In this document: one piece after another, positions 44,416 through 52,952 of the stretch
How the letters are laid out: every line of letters begins with the position of its first letter
Numbering within the stretch: the stretch's first letter is position 1
NCBI GenBank assembly: GCA_031276355.1
Contig: JAISNC010000060.1
Span: forward strand, 1-53,401
Length of the DNA stretch: 53,401 nt
Origin: Odoribacteraceae bacterium
Lineage (GTDB): Bacteria > Bacteroidota > Bacteroidia > Bacteroidales > Marinifilaceae
Reading direction: 5' to 3'
Program-made: the position numbers and the translations under genes
Notes under the pieces: model-generated
Databases searched by the model: none
Seen by the model: the letters and a program-made list of their open reading frames with translations, nothing else
Told to the model about the DNA's origin: nothing

Positions 44416-45430
44416 TTACATATCTTCCAGGGTCAGGCAAGTCGTCTCTATTGCCTCGTTAAAGAATAATTTGGCGCGTATAGCTTCCACCTTCTGTTGA
44501 AATAGTTCCGGCTTAACGTTCTTGCGTTGACGTTTCACCGCGGCAATAAATACTTTGGGCGATTCTGCCGAGATGGCAATAATGTCTATTTCATGTTGAT
44601 CCACATCTTTTCCTTTAGAAGTCTCCCACCAGGAACCGATGTTTTTATATATCTGTTTTTCTTTCAGTTGTTCGCGAAAATATCGTTCCAATGTCGAAGC
44701 GGAATAAGTGAAGTAATCAGCCTTTACGATCTCGGCAAGTTTTTCAAATAACCCGATTTGTATGAAATCCTGATATTTCACGATGTACCTGAACCAGAAA
44801 CGCAGCAAGTTATCAGCGATTTCATATCGCACGCTTTGAGTACCTTCTTTAGCGAGCACGGGCCTTTTCTTGGCTATGACTTCATAATCTTCCTCCAGAC
44901 GTTGCAGTAAACCTCCCACACTGGCATTCCCGATGGATGCTGCTATTTCCGCGGCCGTGTTTTTCCCCGAAGCTATAGCCGAAAGGATCGCGTAATAATT
45001 CCCGTATTTTTTGCCAAATTCTTGAAAAAGTTCAATATATTTAAAGATCATCCCTTGTATAACCGGGATGATAATCGGCGAGTATTTGTTTAAGAACTGC
45101 TGTAGTAAAAGGCTTTAATTTAACAATACTGTCACAACGTCCATATAACGGCTCCCTGTATCCCATAAAGATCTTACGCATAAGCGTATAGGCGAATCCA
45201 CTTGCTATGAAATAAACACGAGTCGTATCTTTATACCTGTCCCAAACGTCTTGGATACCACTATATATGGCAGGGTTGATGTAAAAAAATTCTTGAAATT
45301 CATCAATGACTAAATTAAATGATAAATTCCGGCCGACCGTCATCAAGTTTATACAACGACGATTCGAGTAGCACGGTAAATTTTCCCCGTTCCCTCACCC
45401 GCGTGATTTTCTCATAAAACCGTTGGAATC
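44416..45430 (-). pseudogene. Decayed DUF234-type ATPase
   Basis: Three pieces of one ATPase in different frames. 45428-45350 gives 'FQRFYEKITRVRERGKF' and 'LLESSLYKL'. 45343-45041 continues with 'NLSFNLVIDEFQEFFYINP' (Walker B) to 'VLKQILADYHPGYTRDDL'. 45051-44416 gives 'FQEFGKKYGNYYAILSAIAS' to the C-terminal 'HEIDIIAIS...AAVKRQRK' nuclease-like end. The N-terminus with Walker A is missing, a frameshift lies near 45345, and about 50-60 residues seem lost at the 45041/45051 junction. Intact relatives are about 460 residues, single-domain ATPases with a C-terminal DUF234 domain. AT-rich and unlike its GC-rich neighbours, so probably acquired. Not expected to work. Confidence 0.8.
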
Positions 45431-45884
45431 CACACGACAACCGGCCCTGGCAAAGATTCGAGCTGTCCCCAAATCCCGATCTCCCCGGGGGCCGTCTCAA
45501 AAGTAATTGTGCCCGGGTATCCCACTCGGGATGCCTCGCCCGGTAGAAAAACAAGAATATACCTTTCCTACTGTATCCCAGCGGGATGCACCCTATCCGG
45601 ATACAATGGATGGGGTGGCTGGACGTTTCTGCCGAGGGAAATCAAAGGGTAGAGATTTTTTTCTCGGTAACGGTATAGTCCGTGACTTACCTGGCAGCAT
45701 TTCTTCTTCTTGCCTTTCCCGATAATTTGGCAAATTTACAACATTTGTTAATTATCGATCCCCTTTTTTTCTTGATACAAAGGTACGAGGTAGTATTTTC
45801 TTTGTAAAAGTGTTATTCTTTGGATGTATTTATTATCTTTGTGCTGCGTAGAAATATGCGATGCAATGCATAAAATGTAAAATC
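45431..45884. other. Gene-free stretch with a repeat-end fragment
   Basis: Between the ATPase remnant and the intact ATPase gene. It begins with a lone repeat end (CCGTCTCAAAAGT at about 45490-45502, as in the 24.1-kb palindrome), followed by GTGCCCGGGTATCCC-like sequence that also resembles 13202-13228 (GATCGCGACCGGGCATCCC). This may be where the ATPase lost its N-terminus. TATCTTTG (45834-45841) fits a -7 element for the ATPase at 45885. I see no gene here. Confidence 0.45.
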
Positions 45885-47069
45885 ATGTATAAGAGAGCAG
45901 AATATCAGATAATTAGAAGAAGACTTGAAGAGCAAAGAAAATGTATTCAAGTGGTAATGGGAGCTCGTCAGATAGGAAAATCTACCGTTGTTAAGCAGGT
46001 TCTTAAAGACCTGGATGCTCCTTATCAGTTATTTTCAGCCGATAATGTTCCGGCGACAAATAGTGCTTGGATTTCTAATTGCTGGGCGGCAGTTCGTAGC
46101 TTGAAGGAGAGCAAGGGGCTGGAATACATCATCCTCATCATTGATGAGATACAGAAAATTGCAAATTGGAGCGAGGTGGTGAAAAAAGAATGGGATGATG
46201 ATACATTTCATGACCGTAACATCAAGGTTCTTCTTCTCGGCAGTAGCCGTGTGCTGCTGGAAAAAGGATTGTCCGAGTCATTGGCGGGGCGGTTCGAAGA
46301 AATCCGCATGAGCCACTGGAGTTATCTGGAAATGAAAGATTGTTTCGGATTTTCGCTCGACCAATACCTGTTCTATGGTGGTTATCCCGGGGCTGCTTCT
46401 TTGGTTGACGACCATGACCGCTTTCAGCAATACATACAATCGTCTATTATCGAAGCGACTATCAATAAGGATATCTTGATGGATACCCCTATTAGCAAAC
46501 CAGCCTTGCTTCGTCAGACGTTTGAGTTGGGAGCAGCTTATTCCGGAACACTGCTCTCTTTGAATAAGATGTTAGGGGCGCTTCAAGATGCCGGCAATAC
46601 GGCTACATTGGCTGGATATATCCATTTATTGGATGAAAGTGGTTTGCTTTGCGGACTTCAGAAATTCAGCATTGACACGGCAAAGAGAAAAGCCAGTATT
46701 CCCAAGTTACAGGTTTACAACAATGCGTTGAAGATGGTGTATAACCCATTTTCCTTTGAACAAGCAATTCTTGACCGAAAAGCATGGGGACATATCTTTG
46801 AATCGGGTGTCGGGGCTTATCTTATCAGCCAGGCATTCATCCATCGCTTTGACGTATTCTACTGGCGCCAACGTAATGATGAAGTTGACTTTATTTTACG
46901 AAAGAAAGGTTCGGTGGTCGCGATAGAGGTCAAGAGCAATGCCGAAAAGAAAACGGAAGGACTGGATAAATTTAGACAACTATTTAATCCTCAATCCTCG
47001 TTCATTGTCGGTGATGGCGGTATCGGTACCGAAGATTTTCTTTCGATGGATATAAGGAAGCTGTTTTAA
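45885..47069 (+). CDS. AAA_14/DUF4143 family ATPase
   Basis: A 394-residue ATPase starting at 'MYKRAEYQIIRRRLEEQRKC' (45885; the upstream Met at 45861 adds only a non-conserved leader). Walker A 'GARQIGKST' spans 26-34 and Walker B 'YIILIIDEIQ' is near 90. The C-terminal DUF4143 domain ends with 'NDEVDFILRKKGSVVAIEVKSN', a PD-(D/E)xK-nuclease-like motif (D and E-x-K). Such single-gene ATPases are common, often acquired, and of unknown role. GC content and codon use differ from the surrounding genes. A -7 match lies at 45834-45841. Confidence 0.87.
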   Translation: MYKRAEYQIIRRRLEEQRKCIQVVMGARQIGKSTVVKQVLKDLDAPYQLFSADNVPATNSAWISNCWAAVRSLKESKGLEYIILIIDEIQKIANWSEVVKKEWDDDTFHDRNIKVLLLGSSRVLLEKGLSESLAGRFEEIRMSHWSYLEMKDCFGFSLDQYLFYGGYPGAASLVDDHDRFQQYIQSSIIEATINKDILMDTPISKPALLRQTFELGAAYSGTLLSLNKMLGALQDAGNTATLAGYIHLLDESGLLCGLQKFSIDTAKRKASIPKLQVYNNALKMVYNPFSFEQAILDRKAWGHIFESGVGAYLISQAFIHRFDVFYWRQRNDEVDFILRKKGSVVAIEVKSNAEKKTEGLDKFRQLFNPQSSFIVGDGGIGTEDFLSMDIRKLF

Positions 47070-47231
47070 ATGTGCTCGAGCAAAAAATCTGTATGTAAAT
47101 GGTACATTGTACAATAGTAGAAATTAGTAAAGCCTTATAGACTCGGATTATGGGATTAGGAAACCAATATCTACTAATTGAACTTACAGCTTGATCATCC
47201 CGGCCGGCGGCGTGTTCTTCTTTCGCGTTCG

Positions 47232-48089
47232 TCAAGTGCCGGGGGAGGGCCAACGCGCGAATAGGCGCGTGATCTGCTCGGCGTATCTCCTGGAGACGGG
47301 GATGTCGGGGACTTTTTCCACGCCGAGGTCGAGGGAGATGCCCTCTTTCCCGCGCCGGATCACCTTCACGTGGTCGAGATTCACCATGTAGGAACGGTGG
47401 CAGCGGGGGATGCCGTCGCCGGCGAGCTGCTCGTCGAGGGCCTTTAGCGTGTTACGCAGGAGAAAACGGGTGGCCGTTCCCTTGTTCAGGTACCAGATCG
47501 TCACGTAATTGTCGGACGCTTCGATGTAAAGCAAGCTGGAGCGCGCTACCGACAGCCGGAAATCCCCCTTTTCGTCGCGGAAAGAGAAGACGCCCGATCT
47601 CCCCGCCGCCTCGTGTTCCTCCTCGATCTGTTGTAACTGCCGCGCTTGCTCTTTGCGCGAGAAGTAGAGGTGCAAGATCGTGTAGGGCAGCAGGAGGACG
47701 AGGGCGGTGTTGATCACCGCTCCCCGGAACGTGTGCCAGACGTCGCGTTCCCCCTCGTTGACGGAGAGCGTGTAGATGGTGTAGAAAAGGGCCATGAAGA
47801 ATACTTCCGCCGCGATCCACGCCCCGTATTGCCCGACGGTGATGGCGTGTCGCCGGGCGCGGAAGTACATGAGCACGCGGCTAAGTATAACGACTCCCAT
47901 GCCGGTGAGTATGATCAAGCTCGAGAAGACGAAGAAGACGAAATCCGAGACGTCGTACCACGCCCCGGAGCTGAACGGCTTGTACGTGTTTATGAAAACC
48001 AGGGCGAACAAGGCCGTGAAGAGCACCAGGCGAACGAGATTCGATCGCTCGTGCATGTACGCGGGTATTTCATGGTTTAGTAGTTTCAT
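47232..48089 (-). CDS. Membrane-anchored LytTR transcription regulator
   Basis: A 285-residue regulator with four predicted membrane helices (about 19-36, 46-66, 88-108 and 124-144) followed by a short coiled linker ('SRKEQARQLQQIEEEHEAA') and a C-terminal LytTR DNA-binding domain ('LLYIEASDNYVTIWYLNKG', 'CHRSYMVNLDHVKVIRRG', 'DIPVSRRYAEQI'). It lacks a receiver domain, so it is not a standard two-component regulator; it may sense a membrane or small-molecule signal directly. Divergent from the alpha/beta-hydrolase-like gene, which is a possible target. Confidence 0.88.
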   Translation of the reverse strand: MKLLNHEIPAYMHERSNLVRLVLFTALFALVFINTYKPFSSGAWYDVSDFVFFVFSSLIILTGMGVVILSRVLMYFRARRHAITVGQYGAWIAAEVFFMALFYTIYTLSVNEGERDVWHTFRGAVINTALVLLLPYTILHLYFSRKEQARQLQQIEEEHEAAGRSGVFSFRDEKGDFRLSVARSSLLYIEASDNYVTIWYLNKGTATRFLLRNTLKALDEQLAGDGIPRCHRSYMVNLDHVKVIRRGKEGISLDLGVEKVPDIPVSRRYAEQITRLFARWPSPGT

Positions 48090-48276
48090 ACTCTTGGTTC
48101 GTGTTGATTACCGGGGGCGAAGATAACTCTTTTTATCCCTCGCCGGTCACCCCGCCCGGACGAATTTCACCCCCGCGGGATCGTTTTTACCCCTTCGGGT
48201 GCATGCCCGGCCCTTTTTTTTGGAAAGGATCCCGGGATCCCTTTTGTTTGTACCCGCGAAACACGAACACGGTATC

Positions 48277-49416
48277 ATGGAATTACTTCAACGAACGCGA
48301 TTTTTGAGATCGCTTTTTACTTTCGAACGGCGCGTTGTCCTGGAGGACGCCCCCGTCGAGATTCGCCCCTGCCTCTTCGTGGAGACGATCGGGGAGCGGG
48401 AAATGAACGATCTCCAGGCGGGCGGGCCGGGGGGCGATTTTTGCTCCACGCCGGATAACCGGATCGAGGAGAATAAACGCTTCTCCTACGCGGTTTTCCT
48501 TCCCGGGGGGACGACGCGGGGGGATCGGGCTATCCTCTTGTTACACGGGCTGAACGAGCGTAGCTGGGATAAATACTTGCCATGGGCCGAGTACCTCTCT
48601 CTCGCCACGGGCAAGGCGGTCATCCTCTTCCCCATCGCCTTTCACATGAACCGCGCTCCCGCTTGCTGGCGTGACCCGCGCGCGCTCCAGCCGCTGGTGG
48701 CTCTCCGCAAGCAGGGGGGCGATGGAACGCGCAACTCTACCTTCGTCAACGTGGCCATCAGCGCTCGTCTCTCCGCCAAGCCCGAGCGTTTCTATCTCTC
48801 CGGGAGGGAGTCTCTCTTTAATCTCTGGCAACTCTTCTCCGAGATACGGGACGGGCGCCACTCCCTTTTCAAGGAGGGTGCCTCGATCGACATTTTCGCC
48901 TACTCGATCGGCGCGTTGCTGGCGCAGGTGCTCTTGTTGTCTGATCCCGGTCGCCTGACGCGGGATTCCCGCCTTTTCATGTTTTGCGGGGGGGCACTGT
49001 TCAGTTACATGGACGGGAGCGCGCGGGACATCGTCGATCAGGAGGCTTATGCCCGCGTGCGCTCTTTTTACACGAACGAGTTCCTGGCTACCGCGCGCGG
49101 GGAGGGGGATCGCTTCGAAAAAGCGTTTAAGGCCATGATCTTGCCTCGTGTTTCGCGGGCGTACCGCGAGGCGTTCTTTGAACGGGCCAGCGAGCGGGTA
49201 CGGGTCGTGACGCTTAAAAACGATAGCGTCATGCCCACCCCCGGCGCGCGAGAGGCCGTCGGGGAACGCCTTGCCGGCAGCCTGGTGGAGGAGCTGGATT
49301 TCCCCTTCCCCTACTCGCACCAGCACCCTTTCCCCGTCAACGACCGTGTCGACCCGGGACTCGTCCATCGCGCGTTCGAGTCGCTTTTTCAACGGGTCGC
49401 CGGGTTTTTAGGGTAA
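48277..49416 (+). CDS. Alpha/beta-hydrolase-fold protein (DUF6051-like)
   Basis: A 379-residue protein starting 'MELLQRTRFLRSLFTFERRV' (48277; the frame opens at 48199). 'DRAILLLHGLNERSWDKYLPW' is the oxyanion-hole strand, 'IDIFAYSIGALLAQ' holds the likely nucleophile serine (a variant of GxSxG), 'TLKNDSVMPTPGA' the acid and 'YSHQHPFPVN' the histidine. No signal peptide is seen, so it is cytosolic. It resembles the uncharacterised DUF6051 proteins of Bacteroidetes; the substrate is unknown. It starts about 190 bp from the divergent LytTR gene. Confidence 0.72.
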   Translation: MELLQRTRFLRSLFTFERRVVLEDAPVEIRPCLFVETIGEREMNDLQAGGPGGDFCSTPDNRIEENKRFSYAVFLPGGTTRGDRAILLLHGLNERSWDKYLPWAEYLSLATGKAVILFPIAFHMNRAPACWRDPRALQPLVALRKQGGDGTRNSTFVNVAISARLSAKPERFYLSGRESLFNLWQLFSEIRDGRHSLFKEGASIDIFAYSIGALLAQVLLLSDPGRLTRDSRLFMFCGGALFSYMDGSARDIVDQEAYARVRSFYTNEFLATARGEGDRFEKAFKAMILPRVSRAYREAFFERASERVRVVTLKNDSVMPTPGAREAVGERLAGSLVEELDFPFPYSHQHPFPVNDRVDPGLVHRAFESLFQRVAGFLG

Positions 49417-49443
49417 AAATCACGACCTCGGGCCCGAAAAACG

Positions 49444-49451
49444 TATCTTTG
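49444..49451 (+). promoter_or_regulatory. -7 element for the small membrane protein gene
   Basis: TATCTTTG matches the TAnnTTTG consensus exactly, about 57 bp before the start at 49509. The region 20 bp upstream has no clear TTTG. Confidence 0.4.
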
Positions 49452-49508
49452 CCCGGGGAAATTCGGGCGCCAGCCGGGCGCGCGCGGGTATCCCGAAACG
49501 AAAAACGA

Positions 49509-49871
49509 ATGGACATGAGATGGGCACGGAAATATAAAAAGTGGTTCTTGTATGGCGGCCTGGGCATGCTGGCGATCGCGTTCTCGACCAGGCTGGCGGG
49601 CGGGCCGGCGGGCTGTTTTCGCCCGTTGCTGGGCGCGGCGATCTTGTTCAAGGTGCTTTTCCTGCTCCTCGTTTTCCCGGGAAAGGGATTTAGACCCCGG
49701 GCGTGGTTCTGGTTTATCCTGGCGGGAGTTATCCTGATCCTATTATCCCAGCTTTTCAAGGCGCTCTTTCCCGTCCCGGCGTTATATAAGTCGTGTTTTT
49801 ATGGGGCGATCGCGCTGAAGATGACCGGCCTGATCCTGCTGTTGTTCTCTAAAAGAGGGGGGCTTTCTTGA
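49509..49871 (+). CDS. Small multi-pass membrane protein
   Basis: A protein of about 120 residues starting 'MDMRWARKYKKWFLYGG' (49509, or the Met at 49515); the upstream extension to 49449 crosses the promoter. It has three or four hydrophobic helices ('WFLYGGLGMLAIAF', 'LLGAAILFKVLFLLLVF', 'AWFWFILAGVILILLSQLF', 'AIALKMTGLILLLF') with basic loops. I recognise no family; it looks like the small Bacteroidetes inner-membrane proteins of unknown function. Its end adjoins the second 21-bp repeat element. Confidence 0.65.
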   Translation: MDMRWARKYKKWFLYGGLGMLAIAFSTRLAGGPAGCFRPLLGAAILFKVLFLLLVFPGKGFRPRAWFWFILAGVILILLSQLFKALFPVPALYKSCFYGAIALKMTGLILLLFSKRGGLS

Positions 49872-49920
49872 ACGTTCCCGGGGCGGGTTCATGCTTCCCC
49901 GGCGTTTCCTGGCAGCTCCA

Positions 49921-50143
49921 CGGGTCTTGGGACTTCCTCCACAAGTCTTAGGACCTCCCCCGCGGGACTTGGGACTTCCCCCGCAGGTTTTGGGACTTCC
50001 CCCATGTGCCGGAGGACCTCCCCCGCAAGTCTTAGGACCTCCCCCACGTGCCGTAGGACCTCCCCCGCAAGTCTTAGGAGTTCCCCCGCGGGCCGTTGGA
50101 GCCGGGGCAAACGCGTCTTGAAACGTGACGACCGGCGGGAATC
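49921..50143 (-). repeat. Leader plus 21-bp tandem-repeat element, copy 2
   Basis: Reading from the minus strand, a leader (50143-50089) is followed by about eight 21-bp units (50088-49921) of the type CGGGGGAGGTCCTAAGACTTG, with alternating AGGTCC and AAGTCC cores. The leader matches that of copy 1 (13262-13322) at 50 of 61 bases over 50143-50083. No spacers separate the units, so it is not a CRISPR array. Orientation relative to the downstream gene is opposite to that of copy 1: here the leader side faces mnmE. Confidence 0.87.
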
Positions 50144-50155
50144 CCGTATTTTTAC

Positions 50156-50163
50156 TACCTTTG
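50156..50163 (+). promoter_or_regulatory. -7 element for mnmE
   Basis: TACCTTTG matches TAnnTTTG and lies 23 bp before the mnmE start at 50187 and 13 bp beyond the edge of the repeat leader. No clear -33 TTTG is visible; the upstream half of the promoter would fall inside the repeat element. Confidence 0.45.
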
Positions 50164-50186
50164 GGGCCTTTAAAACACGTGTTATC

Positions 50187-51575
50187 ATGGATAATTCCGT
50201 TATATGCGCCATCGCCACCCCGCCGGGAAGAGGGGCCATCGCCGTCGTGAGGGTATCGGGAGAGGGGGCGATCCCCCTTTGCGATCGCGTTATCCGTGCC
50301 CGGTCGGGCAAGAGGCTGGTAGAGTGCCCTTCGCGTACCCTTCACCTCGGGGAGGTGATGGACGGGGAGGGGTGCCTCGACGAGGTGCTCGTCTCCTTGT
50401 TCCGCGCCCCGCGTTCCTTCACGGGCGAGGAGAGCGTGGAGATATCTTGTCACGGGTCGACGTATATCCAGCAACGCCTCTTGCAACTGTTGATCCTCGC
50501 CGGCGCTCGTTTGGCGACCCCCGGCGAGTTCACGCGCCGTTCTTTCCTCAACGGGAAGATGGACCTCCCGCGCGCCGAGGCGGTGATGGATCTCCTTTCC
50601 GCTACCTCCTCCTCCGCCCACGAGATGGCGATGAACCAGATGCGCGGCGGCTTCTCGTCCGGGTTGATGACGCTCCGCGGGGAACTGCTACGGGTCGCCT
50701 CGCTCCTGGAGCTGGAACTTGACTTCCCGGAGGAGGACGTGACGTTCGCCGATCGCGTCGAATTAGTGTCGATGGCCCGGCGCGTGCACGACTTGATAAG
50801 CGGGCTACGCGACTCTTTTTCGCTGGGCAACGCGCTGAAGACCGGTATCCCCGTGGCCATCGTCGGGCCGCCGAACGCGGGGAAGAGTACCCTGTTGAAT
50901 ACCTTGTTGCGCGAAGAGCGCGCCATCGTCTCGGAACGGGAGGGCACCACGCGCGACGCGATCGAGGAGACACTCGATATCGAGGGGGTCACGTTCCGTT
51001 TTATCGACACGGCCGGCATTCGCGTCGCTTCCGACGAGATCGAGGCGATCGGTATCTCCCGCGCTTTCATGAATATCTCCCGGGCTCGCGTCGTGTTGCT
51101 CCTCCTCGACGATACCCGTCTCGCTTCTTTCGCGCGTTACTACGGACAGGTGCGCGACGGCATCTCTCCCGGTGCCTCCTTGATTCTCTTGCTCAACAAG
51201 GTGGACAGCCTTGACGACCCGGCCGCGATCGTGGAGCGTCTTCGTGCCCTCGCTCCCGGGGAACCGCTTCTCCCGCTCTCCGCCAAGACCGGCGAGGGGA
51301 TAGAGCCGCTCACGCGCCTCCTGCTGGCCACTGTCACGGCGGGCTTGCGCCCCGCTTCCGGCACGCTCGTTAATAATTTACGCCATTACGAGGCGCTTAC
51401 GCGTGCCGGGCAAGCCACGACCCGCCTCCTCGCCGGCCTGGAGGCGGGTCTTGGCGGCGAGATCCTCTCCCAGGATCTCCGCGAGTGTATCCACTACATC
51501 GGCGAAATTACCGGCGAAATCACTACCGACGAGATCCTCGGTAATATCTTTAAACATTTCTGCATCGGGAAGTAA
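50187..51575 (+). CDS. mnmE: tRNA uridine-5-carboxymethylaminomethyl modification GTPase MnmE
   Basis: A 462-residue MnmE (TrmE), which with MnmG modifies the wobble uridine (position 34) of certain tRNAs. The start at 50187 ('MDNSVICAIATPPGRGAIAVVRVSG') is the canonical N-terminus; the longer frame to 50004 runs into the repeats. The N-terminal folate-binding domain (1-118) has 'FTGEESVEISCHGS', the helical domain follows, and the GTPase domain has the P-loop 'GPPNAGKST' at 227-235, 'DTAGIR' and 'NKVD'. The C-terminus 'FCIGK' is the conserved catalytic end. No recoding signs; GC-rich like the core genes. Confidence 0.96.
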   Translation: MDNSVICAIATPPGRGAIAVVRVSGEGAIPLCDRVIRARSGKRLVECPSRTLHLGEVMDGEGCLDEVLVSLFRAPRSFTGEESVEISCHGSTYIQQRLLQLLILAGARLATPGEFTRRSFLNGKMDLPRAEAVMDLLSATSSSAHEMAMNQMRGGFSSGLMTLRGELLRVASLLELELDFPEEDVTFADRVELVSMARRVHDLISGLRDSFSLGNALKTGIPVAIVGPPNAGKSTLLNTLLREERAIVSEREGTTRDAIEETLDIEGVTFRFIDTAGIRVASDEIEAIGISRAFMNISRARVVLLLLDDTRLASFARYYGQVRDGISPGASLILLLNKVDSLDDPAAIVERLRALAPGEPLLPLSAKTGEGIEPLTRLLLATVTAGLRPASGTLVNNLRHYEALTRAGQATTRLLAGLEAGLGGEILSQDLRECIHYIGEITGEITTDEILGNIFKHFCIGK

Positions 51576-51740
51576 CCGCCCGCGAGTAAACGAATAATAA
51601 AGTTTCAATAACCGCTGTAATCACGAGTGTTACAGCAGTGTCTGGTTAATTGAATCTGCCCCTTTGGTTTTTTGCTATTTGTTTATGTTAATTCAGAAAA
51701 AACAGTAATTTTACGCCGCAAAATTTGTCGATAGTTTTTT

Positions 51741-52949
51741 ATGGGTAAAATATTAGATTACATACAACAGTCGAGCAACGGTAAATTCCAATGTTACAAG
51801 ACAAAAAAGTTGCCGTTAGATGCAAACGATAATGATACAATCGCTTATAATTACGATGATAATACCGTTGTTCAGACGACAAAAAGTATCTTTGCAGAAA
51901 CAGACCGCAGTCGACGGAGTACTGTTTCTTTGAAAAATCTGCTAAAAGAAAATACTACGCCACCACCCATTTTCCGTTATTTCTTAGACGGTTCACGCCA
52001 TACTTACAAAGTAGATGATATTGCCATTGGCAAAAAGATTTTCCCCATTGTTGCGGGACAAATAATTGTCGGTTGTTGCGAGCGCAAAGGCCGTGATATT
52101 TTCAAGAAATACGATCTGTACAGTAAGATTGTTCTTTCAATGCCGGACGATTTCGATGATGATGACGGTGGCGAAAATTTTTGCCGTTCCTATTGTGAGA
52201 GCTTAAATACGGAAATTGGTAGACTGCCTTTTATCAAAGAGCGAGGTATAACAATAGACAAACTTCTACTTTACAAAACGGATGGCAATACTGGCGATAA
52301 AGATAAAGACAACTACAAAAACCGCGCAGTTGCACAAATTCAAAACGAGATGGTTGATGAAGAACAGTTGCTTGTTGCCCAACTCTGCAAGGATAACCGC
52401 CTCAACGATGAAAGTTGGCTAATCAAAGACGGCTCGTTGGAATACAATCCGAGTTTCTCAAATCTTGGTTTTGACGTTGTGCAGTGGAACAATCTGCGGG
52501 CAAACTATCAACGAGTTGTCGGCGTTTCAAAAACTTTCGACCCCGAACTTTTACCTGATTACGAGGGCAACCGACTTTCACAAACCATTGCCAACCTCAA
52601 ACCTTTTGAACGTACCAAAGTTTATCGTTACGAAACACAACATAAAGGTGGCTCTGCTTTTTATGCTGTTTGGTATTTGCGACTGAGGGGAGGAAAGGAA
52701 GAATCTCGAAATTTTAGAGAAACGAATTTTTCTGATGTGGTAAAATGTGAAATGGTGCTTTTGCAGGAAGATAAACCAATTGAAACAGATATGATTAATG
52801 TGATAAGTGCAAACCTCATTCGTGAGGCGTACCCTGTTTGTTTCGGCTCCGATATCCGATGGGCAAACCATTTGTATCCTGTATTTCTTACAGAGTCCTT
52901 TTGCAAATCCCATTATATAAATAGTAATGTAATATTAAATTTGTTCTGA
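51741..52949 (+). CDS. NurA-like nuclease
   Basis: A 402-residue protein that I assign to the NurA fold. Motifs in order: 'FLDGSRHTYK' with D83 (first metal ligand), 'EEQLLVAQL' with E208/E209, 'LIKDGSLEY' with D230, 'VVGVSKTF' with K264, and 'WANHLYPVFLTESFC' with H377 and the following YP. This D-E-D-H pattern fits archaeal NurA, a 5'-3' exonuclease that works with HerA in DNA end resection. It is AT-rich, unlike mnmE 165 bp upstream, and the HerA-like gene starts 3 bp after its stop, so the two form an operon. The length is at the upper end for NurA. Probably a DNA-repair or defence nuclease. The assignment rests on motifs, not on a search. Confidence 0.78.
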   Translation: MGKILDYIQQSSNGKFQCYKTKKLPLDANDNDTIAYNYDDNTVVQTTKSIFAETDRSRRSTVSLKNLLKENTTPPPIFRYFLDGSRHTYKVDDIAIGKKIFPIVAGQIIVGCCERKGRDIFKKYDLYSKIVLSMPDDFDDDDGGENFCRSYCESLNTEIGRLPFIKERGITIDKLLLYKTDGNTGDKDKDNYKNRAVAQIQNEMVDEEQLLVAQLCKDNRLNDESWLIKDGSLEYNPSFSNLGFDVVQWNNLRANYQRVVGVSKTFDPELLPDYEGNRLSQTIANLKPFERTKVYRYETQHKGGSAFYAVWYLRLRGGKEESRNFRETNFSDVVKCEMVLLQEDKPIETDMINVISANLIREAYPVCFGSDIRWANHLYPVFLTESFCKSHYINSNVILNLF

Positions 52950-52952
52950 TAT

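Noticed and set aside
45507..45725. 72-codon plus-strand frame between the ATPases
   Set aside because: It spans the repeat-end fragment and the product resembles no protein family.
49921..50088. Possible CRISPR array
   Set aside because: The 21-bp units are contiguous, without spacers, they vary among themselves, and no cas genes are present.
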